Shown here in pieces: positions 49,886 through 62,849 of a DNA stretch of 64,000 nt. Both the position numbers and the translations under genes were made by a program. This DNA is from Pholiota molesta (lineage: Eukaryota; Basidiomycota; Agaricomycetes; Agaricales; Strophariaceae), in contig JACGCK010000011.1 in assembly GCA_014925825.1 (NCBI GenBank), forward strand, positions 496,001 through 560,000. The letters run 5' to 3'. The stretch's first letter is position 1, and each line of letters opens with the position of its first letter. Below the pieces are notes generated by a model. It searched no databases, was not told the DNA's origin, and worked only from the letters and a program-made list of their open reading frames with translations.

Positions 49886-51254
49886 TCCCAGAGGAGATCT
49901 CCCCGCCATATCCTGTCGTTGCATCTATGTATACCATCTATAATATCTGGTCCTCACATTGGTTACTCATCTGTTTTGGGCTGTCTGTGAGCAGCAAACG
50001 AGTTCCTCGAAAGTTTGTCCATGGTAGGTTATAAATATGTGTTCATGCAACTTCATGGTATACACTGTCAGACACTGTCACTTGCTGATCATTTACTAGA
50101 GATAAGTAGTCGATGGGGATATAATATCTTCATCCGCCGGATTATATGATCTCCGAATAAGCTAAAGATAGCTGGATATCAAAATGGTGTAGCGCCTGTA
50201 CGGCATGTTGCGCAAATGGGAAATTAATCGATCTGAGATGAATTACTTCTGCCAGGAAATGGGATACATACAAGTATCACTGTAGCAGTGTTATGAATCA
50301 TATCCGCGACCTACTTGGATCCATACATATTATGTTTTCAGTGCTTTCAATTCAACTTCAATTTCCGTTCAAGCCCGTCGCTGGCCTGTTGTTCGACATC
50401 TAACTCGCACGTATCATTCACGGCAGCATTCGAGAATTTATAGACGCCTGTCCGTTGTCCGTAATACTTTTACTAGGCAAACATGACGCATATTCTAAAT
50501 GATATCATCAGAACGGAACATTTACGCAGAACGGTAAGTAAACCCCTTTGCGCTAAAGTTAAAAGCCTAGAACAGGACTTCGCAAATTAAATAAGCAATT
50601 TTACATGTTAGTGTCTGTCGATTCTCAGACTAAGCCTATCATACGAAATCTCTGCATTTTTAAATAAGCTCCACGCCCATATACCGTCTAGCATCTTTTC
50701 TATTCGAGTCAAGATTGATTCCCTACAAGTTTATGTCGCCGTTGCTAAGTTGGAACACCCTTGATAGATTAAATTGCGCGTACAGTTTGACTAACTCTAC
50801 TTTGTCGATGTCTCCCCACAGCAAAACAAGAAGAGGAAGTTAACCATAATTAGGCGACGGTAATCTATCTTGATGAAAGATTAAAAGAGTCAGGAACGGT
50901 CGGTGACTTGACTACCCATGACCAGTTGATCAGTTCAATATATGTCGGTGGAGCTCGGCCGTCGACGACATGTATATGTTTATCGTCGAATATAACGAAA
51001 CAGTCCTGAGAATAGACTCGGTCGCGACCATCTTATCGCGTTTCGCAGCTCTCTAATTCAGCTGTACGAACCCAGGACGAAGCGCATACACGGCATATGT
51101 ATATCCCGTTGCATGAAGGGCCAGAAGCGCCATGATCGAATATGTTGCGCAGTTTCGAGCCGAGAGACAGAAGGAATGGAATGAGAGAGACTGCAGCCAC
51201 ATGTTTCAACGCAAGCGGGAAGTCGAAACACCGAGTACGTAGAGCGCAGATGAT
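49886..51254. other. Intergenic region, convergent 3' ends
   Basis: This is 1.4 kb of AT-rich DNA between the C2H2 and cwc24 stops. No open frame, RNA or clear repeat can be supported. Confidence 0.5.
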
Positions 51255-52394
51255 CTATTCGGAATCGTCATCATTTGACTCTTCTCCCTGATCATGAACT
51301 GTGGCCAAGCCTTCAATTTGAACACCGGGACCGTTATCATTTTCATCGTCCTGCTTCGCCTCTTTGTCCGCCCTCTTCTTGTTGATCTTCTCGATGATTT
51401 TGTCGGCCCGGTTAAAGATGCCGCCCGTTGGAGTGCCACAAGCAAGGCATTTTGGAGTTTTGGCATATCGTTTTATGGCGCAGGAAGAGCAGTAGTAATG
51501 GCCACAACGTGTCACGACGGGATCGGTGTAGTGTTTCCGACATATCAAACATGCGAAGGGCACGTCTTCGTCTGAATCTTCATCCGATGAGACGTCTTCA
51601 ACCTGCTTCTTGGGGTTTTCTGCAAGTTTATCAAGTTGCCATCCAGCTAGATCTGAACGAAGTAAACGTTAATAAGTTCGTTGGTCAAAAGATAAGTAAT
51701 TCAGACTTACATGTACCACGGTCGTGCAGGAACTTGCACGTGTCGCCGAAACCACAATAGCCGGTTTCTGTTAAGAAATGAAGTGATCAGTCTCGATGAA
51801 GTAACTTGCTGGAAAGTTTGATAAGTACATACCTTTATAATCTTTACACACATCTGGCTGATAATCAACGATCGTCACGGTCCTAATAGTACTGGTGCTT
51901 CGTTGTGGGCCAACCCTCATGGCTTTAGGAACCTCCGTGCTTTTCTTGATATGGGTCTTATATGCACTCTGTCCATGATACTTTCCATCGTCCGGAATCT
52001 CATCCTCCTCCCCAGCATCTGCCTTCTCCTTGCGTCTCCTTTTAGCGAGAAGCTCCTCCGCCTCGTCCCCGGCGATGATCTCCAGCGCAGCGTTGACGTG
52101 TGAGCCCGCCGCTGTCCACTTCACGTCGGGGCCCTCCCTCTCAGGCGCATCAAGGTCATCGACCCCGTCGCGTTGAGAAGATGTGCGCTTAGTCCCGGCG
52201 CTGAGAAGACTCATGGGGCCTTTCTTCGTTGGATGCACGACTTCAGATTTGGCGGTGCTCGAAGATGACGCCAAACCTGGCCGTGGCGAATCAGTCGCAA
52301 CAGGCGATAGAGAACGTTTCCTGGTTGTCGTCGGACGCCCTTTGCCCTTTTTCTTAAAGAATGGGACATTGACTGGCTCTTCTGCAGATGCCAT
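51255..52394 (-). CDS. cwc24: Pre-mRNA splicing factor Cwc24 (CCCH + RING)
   Basis: It starts at ATG 52394 ([20 protein letters not shown]) and has three exons. The N-terminal half is charged and disordered. A CCCH zinc finger follows, built across intron 1: C at VCKDYK, then [15 protein letters not shown]. The marker [20 protein letters not shown] comes next. A C3HC4 RING finger lies near residues 250-290 ([20 protein letters not shown], then [19 protein letters not shown]). The acceptor that yields RGT-YLAGW was chosen for frame. Cwc24 (RNF113 in animals) joins the spliceosome before the first catalytic step and helps proof the 5' splice site. It ends in an acidic tail at 51255. The splicing role is family knowledge; the domains are direct observation. 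Confidence 0.92.
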
Positions 52395-54609
52395 GGTGGG
52401 TGTTCAGTCAAGAAAGCCGCTGCTGCAGATGACGATGACAAACGGCTGAAATAGCGTCGCCAAACCACCGAAGTGAGTTGACTGGTGTAGGTTGACTCCA
52501 AAGGCCCATGGCTGACTCAGCACATTATACATATGCGTGACCGGCGCAGAGCCGCGTGACTGAATGTAACCGCGCGTCGCGAGTGAATGATGTTCATGTT
52601 GCCACTTCTGGTGCACCATAGTGGCTCAACATGGCGAGCTTGGCTCGTCTCGAATCCCCTATAAAGATCCTTGTCGAGTGCATTCCTCCCACCAAATCCC
52701 TCACTATCTGCCGCCCTTCACTCCCTGGCTTCACGTCCCGTTTTTGCTCGCGCTCTCCATGGCCATGAGGTCCAACACAAGGCACTTTTCGTTCTCATGC
52801 TCGACGGCCTCGAGGCCGCCTATCCCATATCCGACCTGCCTCAGACATGGACGTATATCGGTATATCAATTCAAGCGCTCGCGATGAGCAGCCCATCGAT
52901 TGACGTGTAAAATTGAATTCATATTAACACAACAGGTCCGGGACAGTGAACCAGGTGGGTACTCTCCTTGACTTTTTCTATTAACGCAATTTGTTCTTTT
53001 CAAGTCAAAGGGAAAATCTCCTTATGTTATTTGACGTGTGCCACCCTTCGGCTCTTGACGCCCAGCTGTCGTCCTTGTGTGGTCAATTCCACCTGGCTAG
53101 TGGACACACCCTGTCCACACCCTGTCCGCGCCGTGGGGCGCGGCCTTGAGATACTCTGAAGATTCACGTTGGCCATTTATTAGACTTGGTACTTGTCTAG
53201 TCCTGGACTCACACCTCCCATTCCTGGATGATGGACATGTTTTTTTCTCGCCACGTATGGAATCTACTCTATCCTTCCACGTCCTCCCATGCAAACCTAT
53301 TATTAGGCACGGGGATCTGTCAGCACTTGCACTGCTTGCAAAGCTTCGCTGTTGGATTACAGTTTCAATGTCTTTCGAAGGTCCTGGTTAGGCTGGCATT
53401 GACAATCATTAAATTATGATGATGACATTCCTCCTTTCGGTCATGTGCATAGCCTTCTGCTTACTGAGAGGTCACTCTTACTTGCTTCTCTGTATTGATC
53501 ACATTTATCTTCTTCATAAATGGCTAAAACTGTGCGCCTTATCTGCAGTATTCATAAACCTTGGCGATGGGAAACTTGGGAGGCCAGCAGACTTGAACAA
53601 CGATCAGTCATTGATATTCAAATTCACCGGCTTTCGTACCTGCTCTGGTTCTTGCTCCTGCTAGCTCCTGCTCCGCTTCTTCTTGGCAAATTTCAGAGAA
53701 GACGACATACGGATACTCCGTTTGGAATTTTCCATGTCTGGTTCAGGACGATGTGTTGGAACGAAGACTTTTCTGAATGGAAGACTTTCCATTGCTGGGC
53801 TAACCTCGGAAGTCAAGTCAGCAAACAGCAGCCCAGCAGTCTTTTCTACACAGTACATGTGTGTTCTTCGTCAGCGCGCTATGTATGTACACAGTCCACA
53901 TCTATCGCGGCATGGTGTGCGGAGGCACAAACACCAATGTCACCTGCGCGCGCTCATTCTGCCTAAAGCAGGGAAGGGTATGAGGTCAGTTTCTAAAGAT
54001 GTCGCCATATCTTCGCGCGGTCCAAGGTTGTGTCCTCTGATGAGTCCAACGTCAAAATGATCGCCGGCTGAGTTCGTCGCCTTGTCTGCGATGTTGCACT
54101 CTGCGCACTGGCGTGGAAGTGGAAGATTGCATAAATAGAGGGGTCTGAATTTCTAGGAACTCTCGAGTATTCTGATGTTAACCTCGGTCTGCCTGTGTTT
54201 TTATCCGGATGGTTGAGCTGTAGCATAATTTTGATCACAATAGCGATTTGTGCTAAGGCCCTGTGCCACTGTACCCTCGCGGATGGACCAATGGGTCATT
54301 GATTAGAGTCATGTGGCAGAACAGTGATAAGATATTGCTGCTAGCTCAAGTGTTGGAAACCGCCACCAAAAACGGAGACTCGAAGCTGTCGGCGGTGGGT
54401 GAGTGAGCCTGGTATCGTGGAAGCGTGCTTGCTCAGCGGGAGCCATGTGGAGCGGGCAGCCGCGGGGAGACGCAAGAGGGGTAGCTTAGTCATGGCCAAT
54501 TCGAAATAGATGCGGAAGCGGTCGGTCCGACCCTGTGATTCAAAGCTTACCGACCAAATCTTCTCCCTCGCTTTTATCTCCACACCCACTACAGGTCAAG
54601 CGTCGTCGA
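52395..54609. other. Intergenic region with a possible small gene at about 52631-52910
   Basis: A TATA-like CCCTATAAAG at about 52658 is followed by a protein-like frame ending in LDGLEAAYPISDLPQTWTYI and a stop at 52910. The frame has no ATG of its own; the only upstream ATG (52631) is in another frame, so one base may be missing. I do not recognise the product. The rest, to 54609, shows only short unsupported frames and a direct repeat CACCCTGTCC (twice, 53106-53130). Confidence 0.35.
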
Positions 54610-55560
54610 ATGCCCGCCCCAAACCTCCAAGGCCTCAACATCGTGCATCCCGTCCAGGAGGCCGACAACAACAATGACCTCCTCCTGGGCCAGGCTACCT
54701 GATCTGACGCCCAGCTCGCCCTCTGGACTAATCTCGCCTTCGACTCGGAGGAGCCTCTGGCTGCCAGGCATCACGAGCACAAGAAGACCCTCCCAGACGA
54801 AGACGAGGAAGAAGTGCACTCGCCCGTCACCGGGAAAAGGCATCCATGACGGCCATGTGAACGTCGTCACTCCGGCCAACGTCGCTATCAATAACCACTC
54901 TGCCAACCACGCGTCCGGCTCTGCGACGAGTCTTTTCGACATCAACTCTTTCCTCGCGAACTTTGGCATCGATGCGTACAGTGCCGCGCCCCACATGCCG
55001 CACCAGCAACCCGCGCTCGCGCCCTCTCTTGCCCAGCTGCTTGCCCTCCAGCCAAACCATGGCATGCCGTATGGGCCGGGAATCCCCCACTACCTGCCCG
55101 GACCCGCACAACCAGCCGCGTTCTCCGCCCCTGCTTCTGCGGCGTCGGAGGAGCCTCATGCCCCCCCAAGCGTGCCCGCACCCGCAAGATGTCCGTAACC
55201 AGCGTCGATTCCCCTGATTTCCGCGAGGACAGTCTGCCTCCCAACACCTCCCTGTCGCCTGCCGAGGACAAGCGCCGCCGAAATACGGCCGCGAGTGCCC
55301 GCTTCAGGCTGAAGAAGAAGGAGCGCGAGGCCGCACTGGAGGGCAAGGCGAAGGAGCTGGAGACCAAGGTCGCTGAACTCGAGCGCGAATGCGAGGGACT
55401 ACGGAGAGAAAATGGATGGCTGAAGGGTCTCGTCGTTGGTGTCACTGGAGCCGCTCAAGGACCTAACAATGGACAAGGTCTGACCGTCGCCACACCTCCT
55501 CCTCCAGCTCCGACATCGACTGGAACGAAACGACGCAGAGAAGAAGGACAAACTGCATAA
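54610..55560 (+). CDS. bZIP transcription factor (Cys-3/Gcn4-like basic region)
   Basis: It starts at ATG 54610 (MPAPNLQGLNIVHPVQEADN) and has no intron that I can see. The middle has an N/H/P-rich part with SLFDINSFLANFGIDAY, a possible activation helix. The bZIP lies near the end: basic region EDKRRRNTAASARFRLKKKE, then a leucine-zipper heptad run (LEGKAKELETKVAELERECE, LRRENGWLKGLV). The RRRNTAASARFR core resembles fungal Cys-3/MetR sulfur regulators and AP-1-like factors. A sulfur role is therefore possible but unproven. As printed, the frame is broken by an in-frame TGA at 54700-54702, a lost base near 54838 (AAAAGG) and a lost C in the C7 run at 55161-55167. The bZIP itself is whole. 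Confidence 0.75.
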
Positions 55561-58500
55561 CGACCTCCTTAGAATGAATGTATTGGACAGGCGTATTATT
55601 AAATCAAGTCTATCTTTCTTTCCCTCTCTTTCATTCATAACCTTTCTACTGTTGTGCCATACTTATTCATCTCTGGTACGTACCATTGGGCTGTTGTCAT
55701 TGTCCCGCCTCCAAACTTTGTTGTATATATACCACTCCTGAACTCCTACCACGCTCCACACTTGTACCAAGATAAGGATTTTTTTCCCGTATATTACCGG
55801 CTCTAAGTATACGGTATATCTGTACTAACTCGCCCTCCCATCTATCCATCTATAACGATGTCTTCCAACGTTTTTATGATTTTTACGTGCCCACCCATTC
55901 TCTGACTGGAAACTATTAAAGTGGTCCAGCCGCAACCCAGATAATATTCTGTTCAATTATGTGCAGCTAAGTTCTCCATTCCCAATGACAACGAAATTTT
56001 CTCCACTTCCCGGTGGAAAACGCAGGCGATTATCCCGTCCCCCGACAACTATCGTCGCACTGCTCAGGCCCCAGGGCCCAAACGAAGCCAAACGACTACA
56101 TTTATTCCACAGGGACTGCTCTCTCAAGCACCGAATGCCGAACTGATGCATCCCATCAACTCCAGGCCTCTCACCCAGCTTCACCCAGTTGCGCCAGGTT
56201 GCCTCAGGTTGCGCAATGGGTGTTCGGCTTCTGAGCATGGAAGCGGCCCGTACAGAGATAAGAGATTATCAAATTGATCGATCAAAATTTAGTCGGCATC
56301 CGATCAGATATGCGTTCATTGACCTAAAATAGGCTCTGCGGCGCAGATGAGCGAATGCCGACGCACCGAAATTCTGCTGGAGAGGCGCGTCCAAGGCGCG
56401 TCACGTCCCCTACAGTCGCCCGCCCGCTCGACGCACGTATATGACTGATAAGGACAGTCGACGAGACTATAGAAATCGCCCAAATTCTTTGGGTATTGCG
56501 CGCCAGCTGGGAACGAGTTGTTCTACTAGGAGTTGCGGACACAAGTGAGTGTAATATGGCGCCAAGCGCAAATGCCTTGTACAACGCTACGAGCTTGGGC
56601 AAAGGGCATAAAATAAAGTATGATTACAATGCAATTTCGGCGCAGAGAATCGGCGCAGAAGGCCCTTGCATGCGCACGCGCGCCCAGGGTTCTCTGACGA
56701 CCTACATAGGTGACTAGGTCACCTATTATATGTGCCTCCAAGCCGGGTGTGTAGGTCTTAGGACATACCGAACGATTTTCGAAATGGTAGATGGTCGTTA
56801 GTGGTCATTCCCGTCAAAACTCCTGCATAGAATGTCCATCCCGAGTCTTGCTGGTTTTTTTGGCGTCTTGCGCGACCTGATTTGCGCTCATGTACGACGC
56901 GCCTTACTTGAAAATTAATTACACGGATGGATTTTTCTTCTCGTAGCGTAGCAATTATCCATATGTACGTGTACGCATTTGATTCAATAATGGCAGTCTG
57001 GCGAACCTGGCCGGTGCTCCTGGATGGTGCGAGATGGTGCAATAATTGATTTCGATCATGATCATTTGCCTTAACCGACTTCTGTTGTTGGAATTCAGAA
57101 GAAGCCGTTCTTCGCGTAAATCTTTCCAGCCGTTGGACAGATAGAAGGGTACCTTATGTACCTTTCGCGATGCAGGCGTGACTCAGTGGTACAATAAATG
57201 AAGAAGCGGTAACATACAGAATCAGAAAATCTACTAACTTAAATTTGGCCTTCCAAACGTCCTCTCCAGAATTCTGCCGATAGGATTTTCTGTTCCTCAA
57301 GCATGGACGGCAGCCTGAGAGCCTCAGAGATGTCAACCCAAGAATGATTCCAAATGACATGACTACATCGCTTTGGGCTGTTTTATAAGTAGCGCAGAAC
57401 TATTTCTAACCAGACGGAATCGGGAAAATGGCGCAAGAACGTGTATTTAGTGCACTATATATTCCAACGCTATATATGTGCTCATTTGAGGGTTTTACGA
57501 GACACACGAAAACTTGCCAGTGACCTCTTCTTGTACGGCCGACTCGCCGAGTATTGAAGTTGGTTTTGGTCAAGTTTTGGTACACATTAATTTAGATTAG
57601 TTCTGAAAACCAATGCGATAACAAAGACATGAGCTCTCGTCGCCTTCCAGCTGATGCGCTTTTGTGTGTCTAATGCACAAAGACTTGGGACTCGGAGGCG
57701 GGGCAGAAGATCAGGCACAGACCGTATCCTATCAAGATATAGCAAGATACACTAGAACAAATTATATATCACTTTAATATAGAAGATAAGACAGAACATA
57801 AAGACAAGGATTTAGCTGGATGATCATGAGGCGCCTTCATTTACTCGATATGTCGATCTCAAGATGATGTTTGTACTCGTGCCACATGTTCAATTATAAA
57901 TCATAAATGGCTTTGAAGATTATCGGTCAATCGTCCCGACGTACCTTACCCCGCACAACGGTCATAGAGCCTCTTGAAGAAAGGCACTAGACCTGCTGAC
58001 AGAATGCATCATGGCAACCGTTTCATATTCGTTGTTAAAACACTTACGGATTTGATTCACGGAGGGATCAGAAGCTACTCCGTTGGCACTAGCGCTCTAA
58101 GATAGTATTTTTTAATGGGTCTATCATTGATGTCAATGATGGGTTGAAATCCTAGTCACCTCTTGTTTACATTATTGAAACTATAAAGTGATCAGATTAC
58201 CGCGATGAGAGGCCATACAAATGAATTGGTGTGAGTATAAAGGACATATGTATTAGTGTCGGAAAGTTATCTAATGGGTTGACTAGCCTTACAAATGCTG
58301 AAGATACCGATTGATTTGTGCATTCCAGCCAAGCACTGTCAATGGTTACCTTTACAGCGGTCTTACAACTTGAAAGGCAGCTTGTAACGAAAATCAGATA
58401 CTGGCAAACATCCAAAACTTAAGCTTGTTATGTACATCTTGCTAGAAGTGCAACACTACAAATGAATTATGTCTGGTTGACCGATGCATGACAGAAACAA

Positions 58501-58911
58501 TGCTACTGATTAAATATCCGCGCCAGTACAACGAGCGCTTATTATAGTTTCCTATTTTTACCCTGCGATGTCTTCTTAACTGAACTATCATTGCATCAAA
58601 AGCGTGTGCCGTTCATCAAAGACAAACCAACTGAAAGCTTAAGCCTCAAGATCGCGTAGTGGCTCAGCGGCTGCGTACCAGAAGCAAACTAAAAAGACAA
58701 GCGCCGGCACTGATAAATCATTTGAAGTCGGCGAAACTGATGTGGTGGTCAAGTTGGTGGTGCGACTGGCGCGGGCAGTCACGTGTTTGACGACCATGTT
58801 TCGATCAGAGCGCTAGCGCTCGGTTTCGTTGACGCACTGACAGTCTGGCCTTGCTCTTCTCTTCGCTACTCACTACGCCGCTGTAGTAGTCAGCCACATA
58901 CCACAGGGCTC
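55561..58911. other. Long intergenic region
   Basis: This is 3.35 kb, the longest gap in the window. It contains only short open frames without family match. A direct repeat of CAGGTTGC-type units lies near 56180-56215. A TATATATA-like stretch lies near 57455-57480. I see no RNA gene or intact mobile element. Confidence 0.45.
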
Positions 58912-60441
58912 ATGTTAACCGATGACTCCGATGACCTTTCATACAATCCATTTGCGGAATCACAGGACGACTATTCGCCCACAACAGGGGGATCGAATCT
59001 AGCACAAGGATACTACAGTTCAGCATTTTTTCCAAAGATTCCTAATTCACTGCCAACTCTCCGTCATCGTCGTTCTTCATCTACGGATTACCTCTATCCC
59101 AAATCCAATGGAGAACCGAAGAAACATACAAGGACACGAACAGAAATTCAGATTGTACCACCACATAGCGCTGGCTTACATCCTTTGAAATCGGCACTTG
59201 CCAGGGTTGACGACTCTTCATTGGAAAGCCTCGGCATTACGAGACCCAGACTCACTCAGATTGTGAAAGAAGGACATTCAATGACGTTCCAGTGTCTGAC
59301 GATGACATAAATCTTGACAAGAACCCACCTTCCCCAGAAGAAGAGAAGGATGTTATTATCCACCAGGTGCGTAATAAGTAAATCTGATAGTTATCCATTT
59401 TTTATGTTGTACTACAGGTCTCTCCGAAGGATTCGCTACCTGGTGTAGCCCTGAAATATGGAATCTCATTACCAAATCTAAGAAGAGCAAACCAACTATG
59501 GCCCGCGGACTCTATTCATCATCGTGCAGTGCTCTATATTCCTATCGACCAAGCCTCTCGTGCTAGAGAGCATATACCCGAGCTCAATCTAATAACTCTT
59601 TCTCCCGATCCCCAAGACGAGACAGCAAGCATTGTCTCCCAAGCCACGTCAGCTTCTCCTTTGTCGCGAGGAAACGCCGGATCGGTTCCTCCAAGCCCAT
59701 CGGCTCCTGTACGCAAAATCCCTGCCAAACAACTATCCTATTTCCCTCCTTCGACTCACAAAACTATTGACTCGCCAGCGTCACTGGGCGAAACTAATAT
59801 TACATCGCATATTTTAACGGGCGGAGGTTCTAAAGCCTTGCCTAACCGATACATCTCATCACCTGCGAATAATTCGCTTACTTCGATTCTCACAGCACTT
59901 CCGATGCTGCATCTACAAGAGACGAAATCATCACCCGGCTGTCTTTCGATAGCGTTAGCTCCAGTTTTAGTGACAGATCGCGAATTAACTCGGACGAAGA
60001 TGACGGGCACGAATTAAACGAGGTCAAACGACCTAACCCGATCAGCGTTGACGAGAGTGAGAGCGAGGACGGGTCGACATTACCTACACCGAAAGCTTCT
60101 CAGCGCAATTCACATGCAATGCGCTCCCGCGATGGTTTTTCATCGTCGTCTACTTCCAAGTCCGCGCATGGCGGTACACATACATCGGCATCTCCACCAC
60201 AGTTCTACGTATCCCAAGCGCATGAAACATACGTTCGGACATCTCAGCTGGAGCCTTCCCCTGCTATGAATTGCCCAATTTCTCTAGTCGGACAGTCGGA
60301 CGATCGTCAGGAAAGTCGCTGCAAACGAACTCGACGCTGGAGCGAACAAGCAGTTTAACGCTTGGGAGGAAATCAAAAATCCAGCCACCAGATGATATAG
60401 GCCTTACGCTAGACAATCTAACAACAAACGCACCCCGATAA
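58912..60441 (+). CDS. Intracellular LysM-domain protein
   Basis: It starts at ATG 58912 (MLTDDSDDLSYNPFAESQDD). No signal peptide is present. A Ser/Arg-rich region is followed by a LysM domain, split by an intron at about 59369-59420: VIIHQ, then VSPKDSLPGVALKYGISLPN, LRRANQLWPADSIHHRAVLY and IPID. This matches eukaryotic cytosolic LysM proteins (LYSMD1/2 type) more than secreted chitin-binding effectors. A long Ser/Pro-rich tail follows (SASPLSRGNAGSVPPSPSAP; TRLSFDSVSSSFSDRS). One-base losses are needed near 59280 (AA for AAA, before GACGTTCCAG) and near 59901. Another break near 60295 leaves the C-terminus unsure (stop at 60441 in the most Ser/Thr-rich frame, 60358 in another). Function is unknown. 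Confidence 0.7.
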
Positions 60442-62015
60442 TTTTTCTCTGCGGATTGAGGAGCTTCCTTGCTTTTCCTCGGCGATGGCCTCTCGTTCAG
60501 TCCGCGACACGCCTCTATCTTAAAGATGAGGCAGATCGGTGGAATCTATACCCATGTCTATCGACTTATCCTCTTTCATCAAGATCCATCGGTGGGAGAA
60601 AACGAGTCGCCTTCATGGAGGAGAGAATCCTCAGGATATCTGAACTACAGTTGAACCTCTTCCGCCGTGGTCTTTGATCCCGTCTTTCATCAAGGGGGGT
60701 GTATATTGGTTGCAAAAACCCGCGCGATATTAGGATCAGGGTGCGAAGTTCAGGATCTGCTTCACGGCCGTGATGATTGATATCGTCATGACCATTGCAC
60801 CCAACCTATGTCATATGCCCTCTTCCCCAAATTCCTGCAGGGGATAATAGCTGTCGAGCATGATCTGAATTTAACATTCGATCCTAGGCAGTTATGTGAG
60901 GAAGTGCAGAATCACATATATGTCGTGGTAAGTGTATGTAGGGATGCCTCGAAAGCCACGATGCTCGGATTTTTGACAATGTACACACTTTATCTGATAC
61001 AACATATAGCATACAGCAATCCATAATAGATTCCTACACTACCTTTTCCAGAATTCCAACATTGGCCTTCGCCCACGATGATTTTTCGCCGATCTGGTGA
61101 AAGATATTTTCTTGAGCCCTGAACTGCTAATAGCTCCTTCATGCATGATGTATAGTTATCTTAGAGATTGGGTAGAGTCTGGTAGAGCAAATAATGGAAG
61201 TACAAACCCTGGGACTACTGAGCATGATGTTTTCCAGATCGGGAGGTCTTCGAGTAGTATGGGTGTCAGTTTTGATACAAGATAGTTGAGAATGTACACC
61301 CAAGATGTATAGATTGAATAGTTATCGTTTCTTCACCCCTTAAAACAAATTCCCTGAAGGCTGAGACGGTATGTATATCTTGATAACGCTAATAGCAAAT
61401 GTGATCACAGTAAACAGAATTAAAAGAAGGGCTGGCTGGCTGCTATTCTTAAGCTCGAGCGCTTCTTTGTAATGCGGCCCATCGGCGATTAGCGAAGAGC
61501 TTATAGAAGTTCATAGTTAAACTGATGATCAATGGAGGCCAATCAAAGAACTTCGAGGACTTGGTTATTTCCCTTGTCACTCTGTGGCGTATCACAATCA
61601 TACTGGATATCGGTCTTTGAGCCTCGAATTCCCGAGTAAGTTCGCAATGATTCTGAATCCAAAATCATGCCGGAATTCTCATGCCAAAAGGACGGTGCTG
61701 TCGTCTCAAGATCTGATAAGTCTCTCTGACATAGGACCTCCTTGTCTTCTCAGAATATTACACGGTCGATAAACCATGTCGGTCGCCAAATTAACTGTAA
61801 TATAATTCATAAATTAGCACTGTGTCAAGTGTTAATTAAATTCCACTCTTCTGGGCTCACGATGTCGTCGCATACTTAGATCCGACTTCATATAATGAAG
61901 AAACCTGCCGGCGGCCTTTCATATGGTTATTGACATTGCAGGACAGCAGGCATAACTAATATTGAGCGCGGTATTTTCAGGGCACGGGTAAATGACATGT
62001 GTATGCGCAGCTTGG
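60442..62015. other. Intergenic region or degraded gene
   Basis: Plus-strand frames at 60456-60677, 60808-61026 and 61097-61285 have fairly protein-like composition but share no reading frame and match no family I know. They may be the 3' UTR of the LysM gene, remnants of a broken gene, or chance. Nothing else is supported up to the GLTP stop. Confidence 0.35.
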
Positions 62016-62849
62016 TTAGAATCCTTTGTCAAACTTTCCTTCCACGTAGAAGGTTTGAACGCGAGCGACAATGCTGCTTAAAGCAGCCAACCATGCGTTC
62101 AATTCTTCGTTGAGCTTGTCCTGGGAGGCTGATGGACCGCCTTCAGGATCGGCAGCTAGCTTAGCGTAGAAATCGGCACGGTATGGGCATGCTTTCATAG
62201 CGACCTGTGTTCAATCAAGCCAGATCAATCAAACGGCCACATTACGACTAAAGAATGGAGACGAACGGCGAAGATTCCTTTAACCACAAAGTTGTGGAAT
62301 TTCTTCAGGGTATTTTCATACGATTTGGTAAATGCGGCCGACAGTTCTTCTGATGCGTTGGCCTGTGCGTTTTGGAGCGCTTGACAGGTAAAGGAAAGTC
62401 CACGAAGGAGCCAAAGAAGACCCTCTGTTGCAACGCGTTTCTTCTCGCCCTTTTCGTTCTCTACTAGCGACTCCAAGGTTTGAGACAGGGTGGGAGTAGC
62501 CTCATATCTGGTTCGGACTTTCTGAATGATGTGTATAGCATCAGAAGTGGGATCCACATCTCCGATGTGACGACTCACAGTAATGTTGCCCTTCAAGTCG
62601 CTTTGGACAACTGAGAATGCTGCTGATCCAAGGATATCTACAGAGCGATGAGAATGTTATACAAACGCAAGCTATATTACTTACCAAACAGTCCCACCAG
62701 TCCATCGGCCGCTTCAAGGAATGTCACGGTATCAACGCCTGCGTCGGTGACGGGGACATCTGCAAAGGACTGATTGCCCGATCAATGTTTAGCCCCTAGG
62801 CGTGATCTACTGTGTAACTGACCTTCACGGTTTCGAGATAAGGAGCCAT
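62016..62849 (-). CDS. Glycolipid transfer protein (GLTP / HET-C2 family)
   Basis: There are five exons: 62849-62823, 62769-62685, 62637-62579, 62521 to about 62271, and the last ending at 62016. All are in frame, giving about 200 residues. The GLTP all-helix fold is evident: YLETVKSFADVPVTDAGVDT, FLEAADGLVGLFDILGSAAF, VVQSDLKGN with the sugar-binding D-x-x-x-N, then KVRTRYEATPTLSQTLESLV. WLLRGLSFTCQAL (sugar-stacking Trp) and the KFHNFVVKGIFAVAMKACPY helix follow. The family moves glucosylceramide and other glycosphingolipids between membranes. In Podospora the HET-C2 member also takes part in heterokaryon incompatibility. The domain and key Asp, Asn and Trp are seen; the self-recognition link is only by family. 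It is head-to-head with the fRMsr gene. Confidence 0.92.

Noticed and set aside
58655..58690. tRNA A-box-like sequence (TGGCTCAGCGG)
   Set aside because: No B box or matching acceptor stem follows within 100 bp, so a tRNA cannot be folded. A similar A-box-like match near 57177 fails for the same reason.
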